64,000 nucleotides of DNA from NCBI GenBank assembly GCA_020055645.1, contig CM034547.1, positions 1,922,001 through 1,986,000 of the forward strand. The letters run 5' to 3'. A model generated the notes under the pieces. It was not told the origin of the DNA, ran no database searches, and saw only the letters and a list, made by a program, of their open reading frames with translations. The DNA is from Tomocerus qinae. Lineage: Eukaryota; Arthropoda; Collembola; Entomobryomorpha; Tomoceridae. Made by a program: the position numbers and the translations under genes. Within the stretch, counting starts at the first letter, position 1. Every line of letters begins with the position of its first letter. This document shows positions 34,291 through 46,357 of this stretch, one piece after another.

Positions 34291-35374
34291 AAACAAAAGT
34301 TTTAGTTAAATGGACTTAAAGTAAAAATTTATATGAGTACAAATGAATATGTTACGTGGTATCGGTGCTTTCTAATACGTGTGTAAGTGTGTATGCGTGT
34401 TTGTGCTTAGTAGCTAAATGCTAATTTGTATTAGCATAATAATAATGTGGTTTGGAAATAAATGAACCAGATTTTTGGTGCATAGAGAGTAGACGACTTG
34501 TGTTATCTTATCTCCCAAAGCACCGACTCCGCTGTCTCTTGATAATAAAAGGATTTTTATATCTTCTGCACAAGTGGAAAATTACACCTGGGCATTACGT
34601 ACTGAATGCTATGCAAGTTTGACATATTATGCAACCGCGTATACGTATCCTCCTTTTGAAGTAACCTATAAATATACTTTGATGCATGGCATAACTATCT
34701 ACACTGGCTGACAGATATCATGCAACTAGCAACTAGACTAGACACGTAAACCAGAGTCAGTCATACAATCTTCTTCTGACTATGCCTAACTTGCCAATAC
34801 ACAAGTGTTACTCATTCAATCCAGGGTTGACGTCCCAAGGATGACTTCAGGAAGTGGGCAAATTCTTAACAGGTCAATGATAACAAATAATTTCAATTCG
34901 AAGTAATTAAAGTAGAAATATAAACAAATGCAAACATTACTACCAAATTGTATGAAAAATCTTACAAATCCCGACTACTACGAGTTCTTTTTAGTCACCA
35001 ATGTTTAGAGCTTTTTCCAATTCTCAACCATGCCAGCATATCATATTTTATGTATTGATATGATATTTAGGCTGTGCCAAAGTGCCAACAAGCATCAAAT
35101 TAATATACGTATATCCACCCGTTTATGTGTTAGTGAGATAGAAGTCAGTACAACAATCTATTATATGATGGATGATATTTACGGTATTTTCACCATTTTG
35201 CAATGTTGTGAGAGGGAGTGATATGACGCTTAACAATTAAACTGTAGCAAATAGTTTTTGCCGGTTTCATTAGTTACAAATTACAATAGCAATTTAAATG
35301 TATGGTGAGTGAAGTGGTTTGATTTTACTTTCGTCTGCACTAAAGATAGTTTTCAATCTAAATACTAATCCGAA
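34291..35374. other. Upstream region of the SLC35G-like gene
   Basis: No coding region or repeat was recognised. The open frame at 35030-35221 has no supporting context. Confidence 0.4.
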
Positions 35375-36853
35375 ATGCCGGAAGAAATCTCATCGTCAGA
35401 GGATTCAGAAGGAGAAGGAACTTCCGTGAAAGGAAAAACAGCTCCGGTTATTCGAAGACAAAAAAATAAATCAAATTTAGGTGCCCGGATAATTTCAAAT
35501 CCTAAGTTGATCAAGAGTTTGGCAGAGGAAGAAGAATTAGAACATCTGAATAAACGTCTTTCCTTTACCCCAAGCACTGTGAATTCCAAAAGGACGAGTA
35601 CGTACATTTATTGTGAGCCAGATGACTCTGACAAGGCAAAACTTGAGATTAGCCAAAGTTGGAGGAAATATCTAGGAATAATTTTGGCCTTAGTAGCTAG
35701 TCTGGCGTTATCTTCGTCGGCTCTGCTAGTGAAAACCCTCCCCGACTACCATCCTTACAGCGTTTCTGTGTGGACTTTTCAAGGAATATTCCTTCCTTCC
35801 ATCCCTGTTTTGATTTATCACCGATTTGTCAAAAGGGAAAATCTCATCACCAGCGTAGGAGTGACTTCACTGGGAAAGTGCAAACTGTCTTTTCTTCTTT
35901 TGGTACGAAAACTGACAAAAATTGAATATCATTTTATGAAATTATGATAATTTTGTTACATTATTGTGGAAATAGTTACGAGGTCTGTTGGGACTAGGAG
36001 GAGTTGTATTTCGAATCTTCTCTTTGAAATACATGAATGTGGGGGACTCCACCGTGATTAGTTTCAGCTCCCCAATCTTTGTTGTGATAATTGCCTGGCT
36101 CCTGCTAGACGAAAAGTGTGGTGTTGTACCGATCTTGGCTGCTATGGCCACTCTTGTCGGCGTCGGACTGATTGCCAGACCTCCCCTCATAACTGGAGAG
36201 AAGGAATTTGACTCCAATCAACTGGTACTAACGATTTCTATTGTCCCCAAATGGGTCTATTTATATTTATTATCTCCAAATACTGTCAATTTTCATTTTT
36301 AGATTGGAGCGAGCTTGTCATTTGGTTGCATGTTACTGGGGACGTTTTCTGTTGTGCTGCTCCGTTATATGCGTCATGTTCATTTTTCTCTAGTGACACT
36401 CGTTTACGGACTCATTGGGACTGTAGGAGGACTATGCCTAGCCTTCACCACTGAAGAGAAGTTCGAATTCCCCGAAGGAGCTAAAGACTGGATTTACGCT
36501 GTAGGAATTGCATTCCTCACGTTCATTGGGCAAAGCTTGCTAACAATCTCATTCAAATTTGAGCAGGCTGGTCCCATTTCAGTCACAAGGACATCCGAAA
36601 TTATCTTTGCCTTCTTACTGGAGTTTATCGTCATGGGCGTGGTGCCTCATTGGATAAGGTTAAAAACTTAACTTCAACTAATGGTCTACCTAGATTGTAA
36701 TGTATGTAATGATGTTTTGTATTTGGGATTTTTAGTTTGATTGGAGCCTTCATAGTTATGACAGGAGTCATAATAATCACAGTACGGAAATGGGTTGACA
36801 GTCTTCCAGAAAGCCACAGCTCACGAAACACATGCTGGCTTATTTTAAAATAA
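35375..36853 (+). CDS. SLC35G1-like drug/metabolite transporter
   Basis: Four exons: 35375-35854, 35976-36224, 36303-36658, 36736-36853, in phase, giving 400 residues. The first ~100 residues are acidic and Ser-rich cytosolic sequence (PEEISSSEDSEGEG). Ten hydrophobic segments in two EamA-type halves follow: ALVASLALSSSALLVK starts the first, SLRGLLGLGGVVFR and DSTVISFSSPIFVVIIAWL follow, then GVGLIARPPLITG closes it. The second half includes FEQAGPISVTRTSEIIFAF and ends GVIIITVRKWVD, as in SLC35G1. These proteins are multi-pass membrane carriers of the DMT superfamily; human SLC35G1 was described as a STIM1 partner at ER and plasma membrane. The substrate of this protein is unknown. The exon 1 donor (AGC|GTAGGA) was chosen because it keeps the frame; the nearby GTGCAA would not. 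Confidence 0.85.
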
Positions 36854-37172
36854 ATATTTCAATTTTACCGTTTTCATCATATTCTAAAACTAATATATTT
36901 CACGTAATTCGTACAGATCGTGGCAAATGAATGAACAAAAATTGGTTAATTTAAGTGACTAATTTTACAAATAATAGAACAGGTTATCTCCATTACATAG
37001 GTAGCCATTGTAAGCTATGAGATAGTCACTCTAACTAAAGCTATGAGTGTAGACATTTCCTGTTTGGTACCTTACTTTAATCTAAGTAATTGTATATGCC
37101 AAAAGAACTTAGATTCTAAAGAACCCTAGTAGCATGTAGACTATGTTTTCTAAAACTGTCCAATTTTATTAA

Positions 37173-37935
37173 GGCTGGCTCTATGGGTTTTCACCTTTTA
37201 CTAAATACTGCCCACTCTTGCGCCGTAGAGCAACATAAAACATGAACTCCCCATAATTTCATGTTATAGTAGGTAGTGTATTGTATAATACCTACTCTGT
37301 TTTGTTCCGTGTCACAAAATGAATCAATTTTTATACCACATAATATTGAACATTTAAAACCACCTTGTTACAAAAACATTATGCTCATTATTTTATTTTA
37401 TTACGTACACATTATGCTATAAGCACATTGTAACATTTTGGGTATTATAACTGGCAAGCGCAATCACAATTGAACAGCAAAACTTTTCATTTCAGGTTTT
37501 CCTATTTGCTGTTGGTAATAGAGTGACATCCTACTCAATGATATCAATCCTCTCATCTAATATCTGAAAATCGTGATTTGACCTTTTGGGGTCACTTTTG
37601 GGGATTTTGTAAAGATACTAAAAAGAAAGAGAAGAAAAATATCTAGTGAACCTAGAGCTTACTTTTCTCAATTACACCATTAGTAACGACTACCGATGTA
37701 ATGTATCTGTCTCACAGGCTCTTTTGCATGTATTAACTTTTGCAGAAAATGACTCAACTTTTTATTTTCAAAAATCAAAAAATACTATTTTACTTCCGTT
37801 TAAAAAAATTCTAAGGACTAGGTTCACTAGATAATAAGTCGAAGAATCTTCAATTTCAAATTTGGGTTCGTACACCTTGTGGTAATGGAGGTAGGAGGAT
37901 TTTGCGAAACGTAATGGAAACCCGTAAAACCAACC
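37173..37935 (-). mobile_element. TTAA-flanked MITE, copy 2 (763 bp)
   Basis: Inverse copy of 27727-28507, with ends GGCTGGCTCTATGGGTTT / AAACCCGTAAAACCAACC inside TTAA at 37169-37172 and 37936-37939. Some indels separate the copies, for example the spacing around 'ttattttattttattacg'. Confidence 0.8.
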
Positions 37936-37939
37936 TTAA

Positions 37940-40624
37940 TAAGAGCATTTCGATATTATAGGCAAATTACAAAAAAAATAAAATGGAAGGGTTCACATTT
38001 CTACTTTAAGGAACTATAAAATTATTATGTACAAAATACTGATATAGACTATTGTTTGATTGTCAACAAGATATAAATTGTACAATGATGAATGCGTAGG
38101 CAGCTACTGTCCCAGATACCTAACATATACGTTAGTACTTACATAGCTATGTTACTTATAAGAAAATGTTTTGCTAATGAATAAACAATTGTTTATTAAA
38201 TGTTACCGATAAAATGTTTTTTGCTACACAGCTCCTTCTGAAACAGCTGTTTTTATATAAAACTAGGCCACCAGTACTGCTCCCGTGCAACATTTTTCGG
38301 TTTAATTTCGAAAAAAGTAAATATTTGCCCAGAGTGTGACCATTGTTTTATGTAATATCCATTGCATCAGCGATTTTGCATTTGGGATCACCCTACCACG
38401 AGTACAGACATTACATTACATAGATTGGTAAATTTAATGGTTTATCAATTCTACGATTATACAGGGTGGTCAAAGATGAATGACATACATTTTGACCCTA
38501 AATAACTTTTGAATGGTATGACATATCCAGATGAGATAGATACCGATGGAAAGACCAAGCGATTACTTAAAAACGAACCAAATATCAATACTAACAAAAA
38601 ACTAGAACTAGGTTAAAAGTTGCTTGGACAAAAATAGGTGAATTCATACTTCCGTAAATGACTAAATGCCACTTTGATATTTAATAACGTTTTAATTATT
38701 GGGTTCAGGTCAATGAGATTAACGGCAACAAAAAGAGCGTGCGATTTTGAGTAAAACCCAAATATTTTTTTATGTAAAAATAAAGGCACCTTCGTCTGGA
38801 AAGTGACCATTAATAAAGAGTAACATTCAATGCGGAATTTTTGGAAAACCCTTACTGTGTAGTGTGTCTGCTTCTGCTTGATTTGTTTTTGACTTTGGGT
38901 TGGGATATTGCCTCGGGATTGTTTTCCCATCCTTTTTTAAGGGACCTTGAAACTGCGAACTTGAAACGACCTGGGATGCAACCAAATCAGAAAAGCAGTC
39001 GAAGCACGAATCCAACTTTCCTTACAAAATCGAGATTTTAATCTGCTTTCCAAAAATTTGCACCGAGAAAAAAGACCATAATTTTCGACGAAGCGCGAAA
39101 ATTTTAGCAGTTTTTTGGGCTTTTAGACAAATATTTCTTTAATTTTCTCGATTTCGGGGTGCCCCCCACCCTCGCTGCGGCCTTGCCTAACAGGAGAAGT
39201 GGATAAATACCTAAAAGCAGCCACAAATTGGTGTAACTTCCATTTTCTGCGTCGTACAGTTTTACAACGTTCATCAAAAAGATTCAGAGGACATTCCTAT
39301 AAGTTGGTTACACTTACCCTCCTCTGACAGGGGAAGTGAGTGAAAAACTAAAATAAAACACTTCTTCTCGTAAACGTATAATATCCGTGCTCGATCAAAG
39401 TATATACGTCAGGTCTTGTTGAGGTCAAGTCGCGCAATACCTCTGTGTCACCATATTTTGTCAAGCACCGTGACGCTTTTAGTAATTGTATTCTCTATTG
39501 CCGCTGTACTTTGTTGCATCCATTTGTAGATGGTTTATTTCTATATTATATAGCGAAGCAGAGTAAACGCCCGGGGACAAAGTAAAACGATATCTATACA
39601 AGAAGCATTTTTCTAAATCCTCAATTGGATTATACTCCCAGCTGTATTTCCTATTTCCTCATTAAAATATCCACACTGTGTTCATGTTTATGGAGCTGTC
39701 AACTTCAAGGAGACAAGTCTTTATTGCTGCTCACTGCTCACGCACTACACAAAACCTTTCTGTTTTAGCACAAGTGAATCCGAATATTGCTTTGCATAAT
39801 TAAGACTAACGTAATACTTTGGTACATATTATTTTTAATGATGTATAATTTTGTTTAGTAGCAGCAAACCCAGCACAATGTACTGGAAAAATGGTGAAAT
39901 TTGTTTTCTAGCGACTGCACATTGTCCTAAAATTCATCGACAGACCGGAAGTTTTCTACAGAAAAAAATTACATAAATTCCCTGTGCCTGCCTACTAACA
40001 CGATTACAAAATATTTATATATAGAGGATAAACTTTAAATTAGGCAGGCACCACCATTAAAATCCATTTAGTACCATAAGTAAACAATTCATAGGGATCA
40101 AAAATAAAACAGAAGGGAAAAAAGTGACGGTGCTCGACTGTCTTTCCTATTGTTAGCAACTGCTGCTGATTAATGACAACAACATAAAATATTATGTACA
40201 TGTTCAATCTAAACCGTTATGTTACCACCCAAAGATTCACAGGAAAATTTCAACTTATTACCTTGTTTGCATATTGTATATTGTATATACAATACGACGA
40301 ACTCGTAAAATCGAATGCTCTATTCTAATAATTACACTAATCAGCAGAGTTCGCTTTTTCTATTCGTGTAGTATTACAGTATTTACAGTCAAGCAAAAAC
40401 AGGAATATTCTTTTCTTTTCATTAGGCTTTGGGGGGGGGGTGATGCATTCAAATCTTGAATGTATAGATTTGAAAAGCCGTTGCAAAACCTTGTCCTACA
40501 TAATCTTAAAGACTCAAGTCATATTTTAGTCGGTGAGGTATAACATTATGCAAGCACGTATGCGTATGCAGAACTGAGTTTCGGAGGGGGCTCGATTTCC
40601 AATAGATATTTTATGGGTATCAAC
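37940..40624. other. Intergenic region, no gene recognised
   Basis: Contains 'tacagggtggtcaaagatgaatga' at about 38462, the look of a transposon terminus, but no partner end was found. About 39060-39190 ('cgacgaagcgcgaaaattttagcag … gtgccccccaccctcgctgcggcc') resembles repeats near 34140 and 41255. There is a run of G at 40431-40440. No coding frame is supported. Confidence 0.45.
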
Positions 40625-41226
40625 CTAATACCCCCCGAGTTCGAATACCCCTCCGTCCTACTACTTCACGGCATACTACCCCCCGGTTCGATTAGCCCCC
40701 CGTTAGACTACTTCCCCGTTACATCACCCTCCCCGAAACGATAATAAATAATTGATTTTAATCGTCCACGATGCTATATAGTAAAGGAAAAACCAGGTTA
40801 ATGAAAAATGGTAAAAACGAGATTGGTCACTACTATTAATTACTTGATAATAATCATTATATATCTGTAGTTATCAGTAATGTTCACAGTGATCAAGTGG
40901 GCAGGCTTCGTTAACAAATGTACAAAATCTTTACGGAAAAGAAACGGTATCTACCGACAATGGAAACTAAACTACTGCAAATTAAGACTATATAGTTATA
41001 GACTACTACTATATTTTATATACAGACTACTACTATTTATATATAGACTACTACTATATAGTTCTTGGACGATTAAAATCAATTATTTAATATCGTTTCG
41101 GGCGGGGGGTAATGTAACGGGGAAGTAGTCTAACGGGGGGCTAATCGAACCGGGGGGTAGTATGCCGGGAAGTAGTAGGACGGAGGGGTATTCTAATAGG
41201 GGGTATTCGAACTCGGGGGGTATTAG
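40625..41226. mobile_element. Palindromic element built of regularly spaced G-runs
   Basis: Begins CTAATACCCCCC and ends with the inverse GGGGGGTATTAG. The left arm (40625-40745) is C-rich and the right arm (41090-41226) is its G-rich inverse. Each arm holds about eight units of ~16 bp: a run of 3-6 G followed by 'tagtatgcc', 'aagtagtctaac', 'taatgtaac' or similar. The arms continue into 'cgtttcggg' and 'attgattttaatcgtcca'. The spacer has three ~28-bp AT-rich copies with 'agactactacta' (about 40985-41060). No coding region is present. The G-runs could form quadruplexes (inference). Confidence 0.8.
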
Positions 41227-42658
41227 GACGTATTCATTTTATGTATATATATTCGCGCGTAGCGCGAAAATTTTTGGCAGGCCTTAAAATGGCAAATAAT
41301 CGCGCGAAGCGCGAAATTTTTTGCTATTTTGAGAAAAAAATTTCCTTTTTTTTGGATTTCGGGGGGGGGGGGGGTGGGCTTCAGCCCGTAAAGCCCATCC
41401 CTAAATACGTCCTTGACATTATGTTTTGATGTTTGTACAATCCCGGCGTAGATGCTGTCCCCAAAATTCTTAGAATACTGGCAATTTGTAGAAGGAAATC
41501 ATTATCTGATCAATGGCTACATCGTTTCTTCATAAAAGGCTATCATCATTATTCATTATCATCACTATTTAATTGCTATTACGCTGTTACTCTTTATTAC
41601 GGAGCCAGACAGCCAGACTGAATCAGAGAACAGGAAATCCGTGGAATAACTTGACAATGTTTAATGGATATAATTTATTAGGTAAATTGGAGTATAGAAC
41701 CCCACAACAAAGTAAAACAATGATGTCGATTTAACAAGGTTTAAATGCTAACACACTTCCGCTTTTTAATTAATCAACAAATGTCATCTAATTTGTTTCG
41801 TTTCGGAATTTTCTCAATGGATCCAGTTTTGTATATTTATTGGTGTGCTTGTGCTGATGTGTATAGATGGATTTATGGCTGGGGATATTAGTTCGCCGCA
41901 ACTAATTCAGTCTTTTCTGCAAAGCAACGGACAATTTGTACATTTTGTCATTGAAATAAAGATTATAATGTTTTTGCATACAAATGAGTGCTGGTTTTCA
42001 TAAATATAAAGTGCAATCCTGTAGTCAATTAGCATAACGTTGGCTTAAACTGTCTATGAGGCTACAAATTAGTCAGTCCTGCATTATTAAGAGCATTACT
42101 TCCTATAGTAGTGGCGAGGAAGTGTCATCACCTTCACCTCCACGGATGTCCGATTCGGTACATTAATTTTAATAGACGTTTAATTTGCTTCAAACCAAAT
42201 CAAACTGAATTAAATGGAATACACGTCCCAAAATGATTTGCTTGACATTTTTAGTCACTCAAGGATTTCATTCTTTCAAATTGACCTCACTTTGTCTTTT
42301 TGACTCTAACAAACTGGGTCCACTCTACGTATTCCCAGCAAAATTTTCATTTGTCAGTAACATATCGATATTCAATATGTGCTCTTGTTCTAACATCAGA
42401 AATATCCAGTTCAATTCCAATCTGCATATACCACAAAGAAAAATAAAAAATCGATTAATAAAATCTTTAGCTACAATTTTTACTTTTAGTTTAGTCCACG
42501 AAAGTTTATTAGAATGTTCTTACGCTAAGTTGATACCTGCGGATAACTATGCAGGTACTATCAATAAGATTTTAAATAATTCCAATTAAATGTCTTGAAT
42601 TCAGTAAATGACATCTCGGAGTTAGATGTTATAAAACTATTTTCTATTTACATTTTAG
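41227..42658. other. Intergenic region upstream of the NCKX gene
   Basis: 41255-41400 repeats 'cgcgcgtagcgcgaaaattt' and 'cgcgcgaagcgcgaaattt', followed by a 14-base G run. The first exon of the NCKX gene should lie here or further upstream but I could not identify it. The open frame at 42233-42589 is not convincing. Confidence 0.4.
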
Positions 42659-45133
42659 ACGAGTCACCTGTAGTGTACACTAAAACCTACATCACTGGTT
42701 TCAACTGCTCTCCACCTACAATCAAAGAATTCCCACCGCCATTTTTCCCACAGGAATATCGGGAACGAGGACTCGTCCTGTTCCATTTGCTAATCACTTT
42801 TTATGTTTTCTACGCGTTTGCAATTGTCTGCGGAGATTACTTTATCCCTTCTGTCAATCAGTTGAGTCAAGGTGAATTTCGAATTCCAATTATTACATAA
42901 TGATACTTTTCAATTCAACTGGGTCTAGTAATTTTATGAAAATGGAAATTCAGATCTTCAAATGGAGTCGGATATTGCAGGAGCCACACTGATGGGGATT
43001 GCTACAAGTTCTCCAGGTTTTGATCAGCAAAATAATTTCAGAATTCCTTCATCGTAAAATAAATAAATAGCTTATAACATTCATGTGATCTAGAATTGTT
43101 CACCAATGTTGTCGGGACTTTCATCATGAAAGGCGACATGGGAGTTGGTAAATCATTATGGTTATCATTCCTTCCATTTGAAGCATGCTTAGTTCATTCC
43201 TTACCGTCGATAAAAATCGAAAGTAATGTTTTAAATTGGCAGGGAATGTCGTGGGAAGTGCCGGTTTTAATCTGTTGATTGTCTCTGCTTGCATTGGATT
43301 TGACATGAAAGATGTAAAATAAAGTTCTTGGCTTATCCAAGCGATTTATCGGGTCAATCTTAATTGATTAGTTTATTTTGCATAGGCAGTGAAGTTAGAA
43401 TGGTGGCCATTGACGAGAGACATGTTCTACTACGCTGTGTCTGTTATTGCCCTGTTCGTGGTCATGCTCGACGAAACCATTTATTGGTGGGAGGCATTGA
43501 TTCTTTTGATCATTTACGCCCTTTACATTTACGGGATGTTCCACGACGCCTTGCTTCAGAGCCTGACTGAAAAGTGCTTGCGGATTGAAAGCAATGACAC
43601 CCGGAGGAAGCGACGGCAGCGGAAGAGAGAGCATTGGTCTCTGGAGAATACGCAGGCTGCAATCAACGAATTCCACTCTTCAAGATCCACTATCATTACT
43701 ATATCCGAGTCTATCAACGATATTCACCGCAATGAGTCAGAAGAACCGAAACATAATACAAATGGTACGGATTCAGGGATTGTATTTTTACTGGAAATGA
43801 GTTTTGAATGGAGCTAGGTTATAAAACTGCCAAAATATGAGCTTCAAACTAAAATCGCAAAAATCAAAACCATTTTTAAGTATCGTTTTCCATTTTAGGA
43901 AAATACAAAATTTTCTGAATTTTGTGATGTGTAGTTGAACAAAATTCTCCCCAAACATTTTTTTGTAAAAGTAGACAAAAATAAGCCAAATTTAATGGAC
44001 TACAGTTGTTGAAATATATATTTATGACGTTTTCTGATGGAAATCTTATTTTTTTGAATTTTGGGTGGGGCGGACAGACCTTCATTCAATTCGCGAGTGG
44101 AATTTGTAAGTGGTGTTTTATTTGCAGATAGGGAAGCGATGATGAGACCGTGTTCAATGCCTCGTGGGGAAGGTGGATTGGTGTGGCTGCAATGGATAGT
44201 CGAATGGCCCATTCGAGTGATGTTCACCGTCACCATCCCCGATTGCCGTAACTATAAGCGAGTGTATCCTCTTTCGTTTATCATGTCAACTATCTGGATT
44301 GCAATATTGTCATACCTGGCGTCATGGATGATGACCATAGTAGGTAAAAATATATTTCGCTGCCTCTCTCCACAAAAACTCGATCTATCAACAGAACGTA
44401 TCGTACCATGTTAACATCAAGATGTACTGTATCATAATTATGTAACACCCACAAATTATAACATCCCTGCAGGACACACCTTTCGAATACCGGACACTGT
44501 TTTTGGAGTTTCTATATTTGCGGCTGGAACTTCTGTCCCTGAAGTAGTTTCATCCGTTATAGTTGCACGGAAAGGTACGTGATTAAACCTAAAACTAAGT
44601 TTCTTACCTCCAACTGTTAAAATTACTAGCTTTGATAACTTCAATTCTTAAAAACGGTTAACGTAACTTGGTAAACTTGGCAATGATTTCATAAAAGGAT
44701 TGGGGACAATGGCGGTGAGCAATTCAATAGGATCGAATACATTTGATATTTTGATCTGTCTTGGAATTCCTTGGCTTATTCGAGCTTTGATTGACTCCGA
44801 AGCAAAAATTTACTCCACTTCGTTACTGTACTCCACAGGTAAGCATAATCAGTTTTCAAGAAAGACTCTTTAGCATGGTCATTACTCAATCACTATCTGA
44901 AATAAAGAAAGTAATATTGGGATTTCGTTGTTTTTGTTTGTGCAATTTTAGGGATGCTGATGGTCACCTTGTTGTTCACATATATAATTATTGCTTTTAA
45001 CAGATTTTTTATCGATAAAAAAGTGGCTGCTGTGTCTCTTGCTCTTTATATAGTCTTCCTGCTTGTAGATGCTCTACTAGAACTAAATGTATTCTTTTTT
45101 GTCAATATGCCTGTGTGTGACCGCGACCTTTAA
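42659..45133 (+). CDS. K+-dependent Na+/Ca2+ exchanger (NCKX/SLC24), first exon not found
   Basis: Nine exons: 42659-42871, 42954-43016, 43094-43147, 43243-43313, 43386-43764, 44128-44343, 44473-44574, 44698-44838, 44952-45133, all in phase, giving about 473 residues. The first listed exon starts in phase 1 with [13 protein letters not shown], typical of the NCKX extracellular start, so an exon with the initiator and signal sequence is missing. The alpha-1 repeat is [19 protein letters not shown] with the conserved Glu; alpha-2 is [19 protein letters not shown] followed by [20 protein letters not shown] ~100-residue cytosolic loop with a basic run (RRKRRQRKR) separates the halves. The family exports Ca2+ and K+ in exchange for Na+ across the plasma membrane. 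The alpha-2 Asp that helps bind cations (Asp548 of human NCKX2, in PDL/PDT) is Glu here; the Asp575 equivalent in NTFD is kept. Confidence 0.9.
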
Positions 45134-46357
45134 AATTACACAGACCTCTATATCTATAAATGTCAAATAAGAAAAATTACAATGAAATTGCAAATATGTT
45201 ACAGCCAAGTTGACAACATTCTTTTAGCATTACCCAAATTCATCCTTTTTAATTCTATGGTCATCACTTTTTTTGATTTGCGTAGCATTGTATCACATTC
45301 ATTTACTTTACACCTATTAATGGATGCTAATAATCACCGAGTTTTAAATCTAGTTTACTTTAAAATGCAAGCGAACTGAAGTTTGAACTCATTTCTCCCA
45401 GTCCTCAAACTATGCAGGATATTATGAAACGAAAAACCAACGCATGCCTATTTAATATATAATATAGTCCTGCTAGAAAGATGACTTCATTGAGTTTTTA
45501 TTTGTAGAGCGTACAATAAAACGATAAAAAGCTCAAAAATAATTGCAACTTGCAACAAGTCTTACATTATGAGATGACGAGACAAATGCAAATAAAATTA
45601 TTGTCTGCAGTTATAAAAGAACTGAATAAATGATGAGAAATATGAATTGAATTTGAGTTTCGTGACATGATTATTTATTACACTTTTTGAATAGAGACCT
45701 CCGTGGATTAAATGTATTATAATAATATGCTTAATATAACATATGGCATTATGTAGGGCAAGAATAAAATCGAAATGGTTTAAATGTAAAAAATTTAATT
45801 TGCATAGGTAAATGTAGAAGGAAGCACTGGACCATCGTCGATTTTTCTATACCCATTCAAATCCAAAAACTAAACCCAATAAGGATAAAAAATTTGACCA
45901 GAAAATAATACTTATAAGGATAAAAATGTTAAAATAAATGCTTTGTCAATAAGGATCTAAATAAAGTATTTAGGTCCAGAATGTCTACATCCTTGTATAT
46001 TGCCATTGCAAACAAATAGCTAAGGAGGTAGATAAGGAAAGCAATTATCAAAGTGTCATATACCTTGGAAAATCCAAATGCTATCCTCAAAGTTAAAAAA
46101 GATGCGTGTGGCCAATATCGACAATTGAGGACAATAAGGACAAATAAATATTTAGTGGTAGCAGAATTATTTCATCCAACCAAATAATATTATCAGTGGT
46201 TTCAACAGTCTGGCTTTGAAACTGCTTTTCAAAACAATTGCGAAAGCTGTTTTTCATAAATTCATAATTCATGACATTTGATTGATAGAACAAAACAATA
46301 GAAGAAATCTGTGCAACCCACGGAAAAACTATGTTACACGAAATGATTTAGTCCGAC
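45134..46357. other. Intergenic region, nothing recognised
   Basis: AT-rich sequence with short meaningless open frames; no repeats or RNA genes seen. Confidence 0.45.

Noticed and set aside
38461-38485. 'acagggtggtc' and 'acagggtgtatg' (4588) as transposon termini
   Set aside because: No matching inverted end or target duplication found for either.
42233-42589. 118-codon frame just upstream of the NCKX gene, as its possible first exon
   Set aside because: It does not join the phase-1 acceptor at 42659 through a convincing donor and has no clear signal peptide at its start.
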